64,000 nucleotides of DNA. Source: Qipengyuania sp. HL-TH1 (GTDB lineage Bacteria; Pseudomonadota; Alphaproteobacteria; Sphingomonadales; Sphingomonadaceae). The position numbers and the translations under genes are program-made. How positions within the stretch are numbered: the first letter of the stretch is position 1; each line of letters begins with the position of its first letter. The stretch covers positions 62,001 to 126,000 of the forward strand of contig NZ_CP142674.1 in assembly GCF_036365825.1 (NCBI RefSeq), read 5' to 3'. The notes beneath the pieces were generated by a model that was not told where the DNA came from, did no database searches, and saw only the letters and a program-made list of their open reading frames with translations. This document shows positions 1 to 8,232 of the stretch, piece by piece.

Positions 1-1351
1 CGAGAATCTCCTCGGCGTCTCCCTCGACCAGCAGCACACTTTTGGCAAAGAGCAGATTGCTGCGCACCGCGTCGAGGTATCGCTGGATATTACCGATCTG
101 GCCGGGATCGAGACCGGCAGCGGGTTGAAAGACTTCGCAAACACCACCGTTTCGTCCGAGGATGTTGATGTTCTCGACATTGCTGACTTCTGAGATGTGA
201 GTCGAATGCGTCGAGTAGATAATCTGCGTGTCGTCATAGTTCAGGCGGTCGAACAGCGTTTTCTGGATATGAGTATGGATGTGCGCCTCGGGCTCCTCGA
301 CCACGAGGAAATTGGCAAAAGTCTGTTTGACCTTCTGATATTTAAATTCGAGGAGCTTGAGGGTCAGGTAAATGAGGTTTGCTCCGCCTAGGCTGAGCTC
401 ATGGATCGCGCCCTCATATCCGGCTTCCGATTCGCCGACGAAGAGCTTCAGCGACTGGAAGAGGCGATCGGCTTCATCGGACAGGTCGGACCGGATAGAG
501 AGGGATTTCGGGGAGTAGGTTTCGCCTGCTGCATCAGTGATTGTTTCGCGGATATCGGCGCGGATCGCGCCTACGTCGTCAAGACCCTCGATCGCATCAT
601 TCAGGTTAGACACCAGGTCGCTGATCGGAGCAAAGGCAGCGGGGTCGATCTCGCCGCTCTTGCCCTTGAGCAGAGTGAGCAGCGGATTGGTGCGATTGTT
701 CTGGAACTCCGCAACGACGTCGCGGAGCGCCTGGACGAAGGTGAAGCCGACTTCGCGCGCAATCGAAAACATGCCGGGGACGACCCCGCCAATTTCGGGC
801 GGGGTGAGTTCCTCCGGGAAAGTGACTGTATCGAAATCGCCGACAAGCGAACGATAGACATCGGGATCGCAGAAATCAGCGCTGCTTTTGCCGGTGAAGA
901 TCGTTTCGTAGTCCGACAGACTGACCTCGGCGCGCAGCGCCGCCAAGCCAGCATGATCGCCGACAGCCAGCTCGCCTAGCTTCTGGCGAACTGCAGCTTT
1001 CGGACGGAAGATCAGATTATAGGTCGCCCGATCAACGGTCGCGGCGGCGATGTTGCCGGTAGCGTGGAGGAACAGCGACTGGATCGTTTCATCCTGCGAC
1101 ACATCGGTGAATTCGAGGCTGATGATGATCCAGTGACCGCGCCACTCGGCGATACCGCGATGGAAGTCGCGTTCATCGAGACGGTAGGCCATGCGGAGCA
1201 GGTTCTCATCGAGAAGCAGCCGGATCGCCCGAAACAGGTTTGTCTTGCCGGACCCGTTCTCGCCGATGATCGTGTTGACGCCCTTTTCAAACTTCACCGT
1301 CGCAGCGGCAAAGTTTCGGTAATTGACCATCTGGAGTTTCGATATGTGCAT
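1..1351 (-). CDS. OLD-family ATP-dependent endonuclease (3' end outside window)
   Basis: I read this directly from the minus strand; it is open from an ATG at 1351 to the window edge (450 codons seen). The N-terminus is an SMC/RecF-type ATPase with Walker A GENGSGKT at residues 30-37. Near residue 350 a Walker B (LVVEEPEAHIH) is followed by IIYSTHSTH, the usual D-loop/H-loop region of OLD proteins. At the edge VLLVEGDAEEIL is the start of a TOPRIM nuclease domain. OLD proteins are ATP-regulated DNA nucleases; some (class 2, such as Gabija GajA) act in phage defence with a UvrD-like helicase. Any such partner would lie to the left and cannot be seen. The DEDDh exonuclease gene lies 30 bp upstream on the same strand, so the two are probably cotranscribed. 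Confidence 0.9.
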   Translation of the reverse strand, partial: MHISKLQMVNYRNFAAATVKFEKGVNTIIGENGSGKTNLFRAIRLLLDENLLRMAYRLDERDFHRGIAEWRGHWIIISLEFTDVSQDETIQSLFLHATGNIAAATVDRATYNLIFRPKAAVRQKLGELAVGDHAGLAALRAEVSLSDYETIFTGKSSADFCDPDVYRSLVGDFDTVTFPEELTPPEIGGVVPGMFSIAREVGFTFVQALRDVVAEFQNNRTNPLLTLLKGKSGEIDPAAFAPISDLVSNLNDAIEGLDDVGAIRADIRETITDAAGETYSPKSLSIRSDLSDEADRLFQSLKLFVGESEAGYEGAIHELSLGGANLIYLTLKLLEFKYQKVKQTFANFLVVEEPEAHIHTHIQKTLFDRLNYDDTQIIYSTHSTHISEVSNVENINILGRNGGVCEVFQPAAGLDPGQIGNIQRYLDAVRSNLLFAKSVLLVEGDAEEIL

Positions 1352-1381
1352 GGTTCCCCCGGATTTGAGTTTGTAGCGTGA

Positions 1382-2266
1382 TCAGGTGCGATCGGAAAAG
1401 CGGTTGAAGGGGGTGATCTCACGCACCAGCAACTCGACGTCGCGCAGATAGATTTCTTTGCGAAGAAAGGCGATTTCATCGCCCTGCAGACCATCGTCGA
1501 CATCGATGTACCAAGCGCGGGGGTTGGGATTGTCGTCACCGTTCCAGCGATAGCCGCGTGCCTTGAGCACGTCCTTCAAATCGAAAGGGGAGTTCTCCGC
1601 CCAGATTCGCCAGCTTGGGCGTCGGGCCTTTTCCAGAAGCTTCTGCATTGCCGGCACGCGGCTTGCGGGAAGCGGCATAGCGAGCAATTCGATGGCTGCG
1701 CGACAGTCATGAACGGCGCGGTGACGATCGTAGAAAAACCCGGCGCCGGCGGCGAGATAGGCCAGTTTCACGCCTTCATGACCTTCGCCGATCCAGTCGA
1801 TCTGCGACATCGAACAGGCCCAGGGTTTGAACACAAATGCATCGCTGAGACGTTCGAGAAACCGCCGATCAAAGCCGGCATTGTGCGCGATCACAAGAGA
1901 AGCGCGATCGACCAGTGCGCGGACAGCGTCGAGATCGATACGATGCCCGGCAACCATCGCGTCGGTAATCCCGGTCAAACGGGTTATTTCGGGCGGAATC
2001 GGCGCCGACGGCTCCTGAAACTGTTCGAATGGTGGACCAATATCGCAAATCAAACCGTCGGGGAGATAGCTGAACGGTATCATGCCGAGCTCAATGATCT
2101 CGTGCTTGGTCGGATCGAGCCCCGTCGTCTCAACATCCACGAATAGACCGAGACGGGTCGGGGCACCGCCTGAATCATTGATTCGAAGCCTGGGTTGCAA
2201 GCGTCGTAGTACGCGGTACTGCCCACTTGCCTGTAATGCCTCGGCCATCGCGTCAAGATCGTTCAT
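1382..2266 (-). CDS. DEDDh 3'-5' exonuclease
   Basis: A 294-residue protein with a DnaQ/RNase T type exonuclease domain at about residues 38-200. The motifs are visible: DVETTG (D44, E46; Exo I), HNAGFDRRFLE (D133; Exo II) and RHRAVHDCRAA (H182, D187; Exo III of the DEDDh class). Such enzymes remove nucleotides from 3' ends using two metal ions. About 90 extra C-terminal residues (WRIWAENSPFDLKDVLKARG and onward) form a second, unassigned domain. The start at 2266 has AGGGA about 8 nt upstream. The gene sits 30 bp upstream of the OLD nuclease gene on the same strand, which suggests a joint role in DNA processing or defence; that role is inference. Confidence 0.88.
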   Translation of the reverse strand: MNDLDAMAEALQASGQYRVLRRLQPRLRINDSGGAPTRLGLFVDVETTGLDPTKHEIIELGMIPFSYLPDGLICDIGPPFEQFQEPSAPIPPEITRLTGITDAMVAGHRIDLDAVRALVDRASLVIAHNAGFDRRFLERLSDAFVFKPWACSMSQIDWIGEGHEGVKLAYLAAGAGFFYDRHRAVHDCRAAIELLAMPLPASRVPAMQKLLEKARRPSWRIWAENSPFDLKDVLKARGYRWNGDDNPNPRAWYIDVDDGLQGDEIAFLRKEIYLRDVELLVREITPFNRFSDRT

Positions 2267-2434
2267 TGTGGTCCCTGTCGCCTATAATCGGCATAGCCGA
2301 TCTAACGAAGGCGACTATGGCGTTAATTCAAATTGTCTACGATATACCTGCGATGCCCTGCGCGGCGACGGGTCTGGGGACTGCTGTTCGATTAAGCTGC
2401 CAAACCGGGGGAAAGGTCGCCACTTGGCATTCGT

Positions 2435-2467
2435 GGTCGGCCACCACTCAATACGTGATGGCCGACC
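2435..2467 (-). terminator. Hairpin just after the Phd-like gene
   Basis: The 13-bp arms 2435-2447 and 2455-2467 match with one mismatch around a 7-nt loop, a few bases past the stop codon of the gene ending at 2474. No T run follows on the minus strand, so it may be a weak or Rho-assisted terminator, or a protein-binding site. Confidence 0.4.
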
Positions 2468-2473
2468 GTCGAT

Positions 2474-2758
2474 CTACTCCGCGTCGCCCGTCCAATCGTC
2501 GTAGTCGTCGGGGAGATGGCTCAGATCTTCAGGTGGCTTCGCGAATGTTTCCCATTCTTCCGCCGTCATCATGTCGGTCCGGATGCTTTTCTGCAGTTGG
2601 TTGTTCCAGTCGGGAATGGCGGAGATGCGAACCAACATCACCTCGACCTTGCCCTTGTCGTAGATTTCGAACGTCCGCGTCTTCGCCAGTTCGACATAAT
2701 TGCCAAGATCCTGCGCCAGCTCGTCGACCGAGATGCGGAAACATGCATGTGGTTTCAT
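2474..2758 (-). CDS. Phd/YefM-like antitoxin-type protein (orphan)
   Basis: A 94-residue protein. Its N-terminal 45 residues (FRISVDELAQDLGNYVELAK, then IYDKGKVEVMLVRI) have the Phd/YefM pattern: a short strand-helix segment that binds DNA, followed by a strand ending in a hydrophobic 'vmLvri' motif. The acidic tail (DLSHLPDDYDDWTGDAE) could be the part that binds a toxin. In this family the antitoxin normally precedes a Fic, RelE or PIN toxin and represses its own operon. No toxin-sized reading frame lies within 200 bp on the same strand, so the protein is an orphan antitoxin, a stand-alone regulator, or one whose partner was lost. The family call is by pattern only. Confidence 0.55.
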   Translation of the reverse strand: MKPHACFRISVDELAQDLGNYVELAKTRTFEIYDKGKVEVMLVRISAIPDWNNQLQKSIRTDMMTAEEWETFAKPPEDLSHLPDDYDDWTGDAE

Positions 2759-2890
2759 GGAGTTAGAACCTTTCGATTGCGTACAACAATCCCGCCGACC
2801 GCGGAGCCGCGTGGGCGATGCAGTCGGGCAGGCAAAAGGCTCGTGCCGAGAGTGATAGCCGATCGGGAGCGGAAGGAAAGCCCCGCTCCG

Positions 2891-3832
2891 TTAGCGCTCA
2901 AGCTGGCGCATCAGGTAACCGGCACCGGCCGGCGTGGCGTTCACCGCGATCGCGAGCTTGTTGCGTGTCAGCGACGGCAGAGCGACCCGCAGCTCGGCCG
3001 CATCGACCAAGCGGCTGCGCGCGGTCCGCCGATATCGCTCATGCAACCGCGACATTTCTCGCTCCATGCGATCGAGCGAGCGAGCAGCAAGCGGCGCCTG
3101 ACTGAACAGGCACTCGGCAAGCAGGTCACGCCATTCCGCGAACGACGAGCACAGAAATTTGTGCCGGGGGACGAGCGAGGGAAGCAGGTTCGCGCTGAGT
3201 CCCGAGCGCTGTAGCAGTGTCGGTACCATTATCATCACCAGCCAGGCACGGAGATGGTCGTGGCCGAAGGAGATGGTGCGCCCGTCGGGGAGAGTCGCAA
3301 CCAGCTCGGAATGATCCGCGGCGCGGCGAACCAACCGCGCCATCTGGGCAAGCCTACCCGAGATTGACGTCAGCGATGGCTCGAGCCCAGGCTCATCCGT
3401 AATCTTGCGGAGACCGCGCCACAGCGGGCCGTAATGGACGAGGTCGGCACCCGACCAGGTCGACGCCTCGGCTTCAGCGTCGAACAAGCCTTGCAGCAAC
3501 CGACGAACCTGGCGATCGCGCCCGGCGGACGCGGGCGCAAGGCTGGCGAAGAAGAAATGGACGATTGCCGCCACTCCAAGCGGATCATTCAGCCCCTCGC
3601 TCGCGCGCGGCGGTGAACCCGACCCAGCGACCCACGCCTCGATTGCGTTTGCATCGGTCGGCACTCCCGCGTTGCACGCGGTGATCGCCGCGCCTTCGAA
3701 ACGCGCACGGATGCTCCAGGCCGTGCGCGCCGGACTGTGGGTCAGGCGCCCGTCGAGCCGTCCGAGGGCGAGGAGAGGGTCTAGGCGTTCCATATATATG
3801 CGTGGTCGAATATCCAACGATTCTAGTCGCAT
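2891..3832 (-). CDS. DUF1612/RHE_PE00001-like helical DNA-binding protein
   Basis: About 313 residues from the ATG at 3832; a TTG at 3853 would add seven. The N-terminal LGRLDGRLTHSPARTAWSIR resembles the opening of rhizobial and sphingomonad DUF1612 proteins, which end in a helix-turn-helix. Here the last 40 residues (LRVALPSLTRNKLAIAVNAT and on) look like that domain. I assign the family by pattern and am only moderately sure. The gene diverges from the intact tyrosine recombinase at 3961, with a perfect 12-bp inverted repeat between them, so it may regulate or assist the recombinase. The gene at 26494-27474 has a similar length and the same arrangement beside a second recombinase. Confidence 0.5.
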   Translation of the reverse strand: MRLESLDIRPRIYMERLDPLLALGRLDGRLTHSPARTAWSIRARFEGAAITACNAGVPTDANAIEAWVAGSGSPPRASEGLNDPLGVAAIVHFFFASLAPASAGRDRQVRRLLQGLFDAEAEASTWSGADLVHYGPLWRGLRKITDEPGLEPSLTSISGRLAQMARLVRRAADHSELVATLPDGRTISFGHDHLRAWLVMIMVPTLLQRSGLSANLLPSLVPRHKFLCSSFAEWRDLLAECLFSQAPLAARSLDRMEREMSRLHERYRRTARSRLVDAAELRVALPSLTRNKLAIAVNATPAGAGYLMRQLER

Positions 3833-3895
3833 ATGGATTCCGCAGGAAAGCAAAAAGTGGGTTAGCTTTCGCCCACTCGTACGGTTCGCGAGCGC

Positions 3896-3924
3896 ACATG
3901 TGATAAGGGGAACTTATCACATGT
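3896..3924. promoter_or_regulatory. Perfect 12-bp inverted repeat in divergent promoter
   Basis: ACATGTGATAAG and CTTATCACATGT are exact reverse complements around a 5-nt spacer (GGGAA). The site lies 36 bp before the recombinase start and about 64 bp before the divergent DUF1612-like gene. Its symmetry and position suit a dimeric repressor/activator site or a recombinase accessory site. No binding protein is known from the sequence. Confidence 0.6.
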
Positions 3925-3960
3925 TGCAGAACCGCCCGGATGGACTAGTGTTGCGCCGAC

Positions 3961-5163
3961 ATGACCGAAGTCCCGCCCCCTTCCGCGTCGCCCGGTAGCG
4001 CCCTTACCGAGCTTCAAACCGACCTCGCACTCGCGCTGCGCGCGCCGAACGTCGCCATGGATCGCGAGCTTCTCGCCGCCTACGTCGAGGCGGCCGCGCC
4101 GAACTCGATCCGCGCGCTGCGGCAGGACGTCGAGACGTTCAACCTGTGGTGCCGGCGCAGCGATACCCGCGCGTTCCCTGCGACGCCCGGGATGGTCGCG
4201 GACTGGCTGAAGCATCGCGCGAGCGAAGGCGCAGCGCCCGCCTCGCTGGTGCGGTACAAGGCATCGATCGCCAAGGCGCATCGGCTGCTCGGGCTCGACG
4301 ATCCGACCAAGCATGAAATCTGCCGGCTCGCGATCGCGGCGCACCGCCGCAAGGTGGGCTCGCGGCAGAAGCAGGCTCGGCCGTTGCGGTTCCGCGGCGC
4401 GGTCAAAGATCCGGTCCAGGACACGCCGCGCGGCATCCATATCCGCGCGATCCTCGGAGCCTGCGATGATACACCGACCGGGCTGCGCAATCGCGCGCTG
4501 CTCTCGGTCGCCTACGATACCGGCCTGCGCGCGAGCGAGTTGGTCGCCGTCGCAGTCGAGGATATCGTCGAGGCGCTCGATCCCGACGCGCGGCTGCTCC
4601 GGATCGGGCGGCACAAGGGCGACCAGGACGGCGAAGGCTCGACCGCCTACCTCTCGCCGCGCAGCGTCCAAGCGCTCGAGGTGTGGCTGCGCGTCGCAAA
4701 CATCACCGAGGGGCCAGTGTTCCGGCGCGTGATCGTGCGCCGCTACGCCGCCCGGCCCGCGCGCAGGCGGATCGATCCGAACACGGTTTCGGGCCGAGCG
4801 ATCTGGGATCCGCGTAAGTTTGCAGCGAAGGCGGCGGTCGCGGCGCGGACCGAATATCACGTCGGTGACAAGGCGCTTCCCCCAGGCTCGGTCACGCCGA
4901 TCGTGCGCGGAATGATTGCTTCCGCGATCGAAGCGGGCGCGTTCGGCGATCTCGACAAGGGACAGGCGAAGGGACTCGTCGTCGGGTTCAGCGCGCATTC
5001 GACGCGCGTCGGGTTGAACCAGGATTTGTTCGCGGTTGGCGAGACGCTAGCCGGGATCATGGACGCACTGCGGTGGAAGTCTGCGAAGATGCCACTTGCA
5101 TACAACCGCAATCTTGCTGCCGAAGCTGGGGCAGCAGGTCGGCTTCTATCGAAGCTAGATTAA
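3961..5163 (+). CDS. Tyrosine recombinase / integrase (intact)
   Basis: A 400-residue site-specific recombinase. The N-terminal SAM-like core-binding domain covers about residues 30-135 (YVEAAAPNSIRALRQDVETF, then WCRRSDTRAFPATPGMVADW). The catalytic domain has Arg190 (DTGLRASEL), His346 and Arg349 (HSTRVG), Trp372 and the nucleophile Tyr381 (LAYNRN). These enzymes cut and rejoin DNA through a 3'-phosphotyrosine link to integrate or excise elements. The start is the first ATG after the palindrome at 3896-3924. This is the only complete tyrosine recombinase in the window; related copies at 12436 and 27630 are broken. Whether it acts on the tRNA-Lys site at 55.7 kb is unknown. Confidence 0.92.
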   Translation: MTEVPPPSASPGSALTELQTDLALALRAPNVAMDRELLAAYVEAAAPNSIRALRQDVETFNLWCRRSDTRAFPATPGMVADWLKHRASEGAAPASLVRYKASIAKAHRLLGLDDPTKHEICRLAIAAHRRKVGSRQKQARPLRFRGAVKDPVQDTPRGIHIRAILGACDDTPTGLRNRALLSVAYDTGLRASELVAVAVEDIVEALDPDARLLRIGRHKGDQDGEGSTAYLSPRSVQALEVWLRVANITEGPVFRRVIVRRYAARPARRRIDPNTVSGRAIWDPRKFAAKAAVAARTEYHVGDKALPPGSVTPIVRGMIASAIEAGAFGDLDKGQAKGLVVGFSAHSTRVGLNQDLFAVGETLAGIMDALRWKSAKMPLAYNRNLAAEAGAAGRLLSKLD

Positions 5164-5343
5164 GGCTCTCGGCAGGTGCTATTACGCGGCTGTCACCGGC
5201 AGCTTTGCGCCCCAATCGCGGTCGTTTAGCACTTGGACGTCGATCCCCAAAAGCGGACATCCTTCAAATGGCTACATTCAATCTTCGAGCTTGATTTCGT
5301 TGCTCGCCCATCAGTGGTGCTGAGTCAGCGCGTAGATCTGCCG

Positions 5344-6090
5344 TCAGTTTTCCGCATCCTCGTCGGGAAGTTCCGCCTCCAATGATGCGAGGCGGGTCTC
5401 GAGCTCGTCCTGAACGAGTTTCGCCATATTGGCGAAGCGCTCGAGACGTTCGATCTGCGACCGCACGCCGTTCACCTCGTCCACGAGCCTGCGGTGTTCG
5501 TCCTTCTCGGCGTCGCCGGTTACGTAGACGATCTGACGCAAGGTGGCGATGTCGCGGCCGGCGAGCCCCATCCCGGAAGCGCGTTTCACCCAGGCGCGGG
5601 TCTGGTCCGGAATCTCCTCGATGGCACGGGACAACAGGTGACGAAGCACTTGGCGCGCCACTCGATCGAAAAGGACGACGACGTCGAGCACCTTGCGTTC
5701 CGCGGGCTTCGACTGGTCGTCCCAGTCGAGGGCGAGGCGGTTGTAGAAAGGTTGCGTCGCATCGGGATCGAGTGCGGTGATCACATCCAGCACTCGCTCC
5801 GCGGCTTCGAACGGGCGTGCACCATGCGGAAGGCAATTCCGATGCCGCCAAACCTCTAGGATCGCGGTGACGCATCGATCCTCGGCCGCAACGCGCGCAT
5901 CGTCTGCCGCCGATTTCGCCGCTTCGATCAGTTTCGCGAGATGGTGCGCCATCCAACGGCCAAGGACATCATTCGACTGGTCGAGGCCTAGCTCGGCGAC
6001 GAGGGCCTCTCCGAGTTCGATAATTTCGCGCAGTTGCTTTGGCGGGCTGGCCGGAGCGGAGGACGACGTACCGCGTGTTCCTGAGCTCAT
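5344..6090 (-). CDS. Conserved hypothetical protein, helical
   Basis: A 248-residue soluble protein with a Ser/Pro-rich N-terminal 20 residues, a mostly helical middle (for example WMAHHLAKLIEAAKSAADDA) and a probable coiled coil at about residues 205-245 (heptad-like LVDEVNGVRSQIERLERFAN). No catalytic motif, signal peptide or membrane segment is visible, and I do not recognise the family. The ATG at 6090 has AAGGAA about 8 nt upstream. The start region contains CCTTCGATGAGCTCAGGA, which resembles the REP-like intergenic repeats of sphingomonads, so the true start could be slightly different. It stands alone between the recombinase and the ABM-fold gene. Confidence 0.65.
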   Translation of the reverse strand: MSSGTRGTSSSAPASPPKQLREIIELGEALVAELGLDQSNDVLGRWMAHHLAKLIEAAKSAADDARVAAEDRCVTAILEVWRHRNCLPHGARPFEAAERVLDVITALDPDATQPFYNRLALDWDDQSKPAERKVLDVVVLFDRVARQVLRHLLSRAIEEIPDQTRAWVKRASGMGLAGRDIATLRQIVYVTGDAEKDEHRRLVDEVNGVRSQIERLERFANMAKLVQDELETRLASLEAELPDEDAEN

Positions 6091-6405
6091 CGAAGGGTTC
6101 CTTGTCCATGTAGCGGGTGTATCGCGTCTCGATCCGCTCGGCTCTCAGACGCACCTCGAAGAGGAGATCGCGCCGCTCGCGCCGCATCAGGGCGTCGAGC
6201 GCACCGCCGGAAGCGAGGAGGCGTCGACCGCTGTCGTGAGCGCCGTCCTGATCGTCTCCGTCGCCATCGCTCCAGATCTCGGCTCTCAGTTTTGAGTCCG
6301 CCGCGCGCATCGCGCAATTCCCTTGCCGCTCGATCGCCCATGATTTAGGCTCAGGACGCCTTCCGTAGAGCTCGAGGCGCTACCATCGGAACAAGGAGAG
6401 AAAAG

Positions 6406-7026
6406 ATGCACAAGGCACTGTTCGTAGGCATTGAAGCCGGGCCGACCCACCAGGAAGATGCCGCTGAATTCCTCCGGGGTGCGCTGGAGCCGGTCGAGCA
6501 TGAGCAGGACACGCGGCACTGGTACGCGCTGCGCTTTGGCCCCGCCGACTTCGCCATCTTCGATACCTTCCCCGGCAATGCCGGCCGGCTGAAGCATCTG
6601 TTCGGCACGGTCGGCCGGGCGCTGGTGGTGAAGACCTTCACCATCCTCAACGGATTGCCGGAGATCGAGCCGGCCGACATCCTCGCCCTCAAGGTGCCGG
6701 CGGCGGACGCCCTGCCGCGCTTGGCCCTGCATGTTCCGCTTGAAGCACGGGATGGTGCGGAGGAAGAGGTTGCCCGCTTCCTGCAAGGAGCTCAATCGGC
6801 CGTGGAGCGGGAGCCGGGCACCCTGTCGTGGTACGCTCTGCGTCTCGGAAAGACTCGGTTCGCCATCGTCGATACCTTCGCCGACGAGGCAGGGCGCGAG
6901 GCGCATCTGTCGGGCGAAGTCGGCACGGCGCTATCCGGAAGCTCCGCTTCGCTGTTCGCCGAGCCTCCCCAGATTCACCGCGCACAAATCTTGGCGTTCA
7001 AGATTGCATCCGCTGGTGATGAGTAG
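6406..7026 (+). CDS. Tandem ABM-fold (dimeric alpha/beta barrel) protein
   Basis: 206 residues made of two copies of a domain of about 95 residues. WYALRFGPADFAIFDTF near residue 45 is repeated as WYALRLGKTRFAIVDTF near residue 145, and each copy ends with an 'ILALKV'/'ILAFKI' strand. The pattern (conserved Trp-Tyr, then FAIFDTF) is that of small antibiotic-biosynthesis-monooxygenase or EthD-like domains, which normally dimerise; here the duplication could make an intramolecular barrel. No cofactor site is evident and the substrate is unknown. AAGGAGAG lies about 5 nt before the ATG. The beta-propeller gene follows 53 bp later on the same strand, so cotranscription is likely. Confidence 0.75.
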   Translation: MHKALFVGIEAGPTHQEDAAEFLRGALEPVEHEQDTRHWYALRFGPADFAIFDTFPGNAGRLKHLFGTVGRALVVKTFTILNGLPEIEPADILALKVPAADALPRLALHVPLEARDGAEEEVARFLQGAQSAVEREPGTLSWYALRLGKTRFAIVDTFADEAGREAHLSGEVGTALSGSSASLFAEPPQIHRAQILAFKIASAGDE

Positions 7027-7079
7027 AGGACGAGCAGGAACACGTCGGTCGCGCGGCCGCTTGAGGGAGGGACAGTCTG

Positions 7080-8189
7080 ATGGACACGAAGCAGAAGGCG
7101 CTCGTCGGAGCGGCCGTCGCCAGCACCGCGGCAGCCGGGGCCGCGTTCGCGTTCAAGTTCGCGGGCACGGATTCGAAACTCACCAAGGTCGCGGATTTCG
7201 ACCATCAGGTGACCGGCGTAAGCGTCACCGAGGACGGGCGGATCTTCGTCTGTTTCCCGCGCTGGACCGACGACGCCCCGATCTCGGTCGCCGAGTTGCT
7301 GCCGAGCGGAAAGCTCAAGGCCTATCCGGACGAGAGATGGAATTCCTGGCGCAACGCGAAGGCGAGCGAAATGCCGGTCGGCGAGTATTTCGTCTGCGTG
7401 CAATCGATCGTGGCGGATGGTCGGGGCGCCTTGTGGGTGCTCGATCCCGCCGCGCCCGGCAACGAAAAGATCCTGCCCGGCGGCCCCAAGCTGGTCCGTG
7501 TCGACCTCGCGACCGACCAAGTCACCAAGACGATCCTGTTCGACGAGACGGTGGCGCTTCAGGGCACCTATCTCAATGACATCCGCTTCAGCGCTGACGG
7601 CAAGACCGGTTACATTACTGATTCGGGCACACGCGGCGCGATCATAGTCGTCGACCTTGACACCGGTGACGCCTTCCGCGCGCTCGACGGCCATAAGTCC
7701 ACGCAGGTCGAGAAGGACGTGATCGTCGAAATCGATGGCAAGCCGCTTCGTCGGCCCGATGGTCGCCAGCCCAGCTTCTCGTCCGACGGCCTTGCGATCT
7801 CCAACGACCGAGAGACGCTTTACTGGCAGGCGCTGACCGGCCGAACGCTCTATTCGATCGATACATCGAAACTCAGCAAGGGCACTTCGGCCTCGGACGT
7901 TGAAGCGGCGGTGAAGACCGTCGGCACGACCAATGTTGCGGACGGCCTCTGGATGGGCAGCGACGACACGCTCTATGTCACCTCACCAACCGACAATTCC
8001 GTGAAGTATTGGACGGGCGATGCGCTGGAGCCGGTGGTAACCGACAAGAGATTGCGCTGGCCCGATACGCTGTCGGAAGGGCCGGACGGGACGATCTACG
8101 TCACTGCCTCGCATATCCAGGATACGAACTGGTATAAGCCGGGCGCCCCCGCTTCGCTGCCAACCGCGCTTTTTTCCTTTCGTCGGTGA
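7080..8189 (+). CDS. Yellow/MRJP-like (SMP-30-type) beta-propeller protein, exported
   Basis: 369 residues. The first 25 (MDTKQKALVGAAVASTAAAG, then AAFAFKFA) look like a signal or membrane anchor. The rest carries beta-propeller repeats of the major royal jelly/yellow family: VTGVSVTEDGRIFVCFPRW near 45, YLNDIRFSADGKTGYITDSG near 170, GLAISNDRETLYWQALTGR near 240 and GLWMGSDDTLYVTSP near 290. Bacterial members are related to SMP-30/gluconolactonase and are usually periplasmic; the substrate cannot be told. GAGGGAGGG ends about 8 nt before the ATG at 7080. It follows the ABM-fold gene closely and is followed by the IS5 insertion, whose left end lies about 40 bp past its stop. Confidence 0.85.
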   Translation: MDTKQKALVGAAVASTAAAGAAFAFKFAGTDSKLTKVADFDHQVTGVSVTEDGRIFVCFPRWTDDAPISVAELLPSGKLKAYPDERWNSWRNAKASEMPVGEYFVCVQSIVADGRGALWVLDPAAPGNEKILPGGPKLVRVDLATDQVTKTILFDETVALQGTYLNDIRFSADGKTGYITDSGTRGAIIVVDLDTGDAFRALDGHKSTQVEKDVIVEIDGKPLRRPDGRQPSFSSDGLAISNDRETLYWQALTGRTLYSIDTSKLSKGTSASDVEAAVKTVGTTNVADGLWMGSDDTLYVTSPTDNSVKYWTGDALEPVVTDKRLRWPDTLSEGPDGTIYVTASHIQDTNWYKPGAPASLPTALFSFRR

Positions 8190-8232
8190 CGCGACGCGGT
8201 CGGTTTTAACGACCAGTGTCTTGATGTAGTTA

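Noticed and set aside
401..979. 192-aa plus-strand open frame at the left edge
   Set aside because: It is the antisense shadow of the OLD nuclease gene, which shows Walker A, Walker B and TOPRIM motifs on the minus strand.
3862..4998. 378-aa minus-strand open frame opposite the recombinase
   Set aside because: Arg/Asp-rich shadow of the tyrosine recombinase; the plus strand has all catalytic residues.
5969..6310. 113-aa minus-strand frame overlapping the start of the 248-aa gene
   Set aside because: The first 70 residues look plausible, but the rest becomes Arg-rich shadow of the downstream gene, and it contains the REP-like PFDELR segment; not enough support for a gene.
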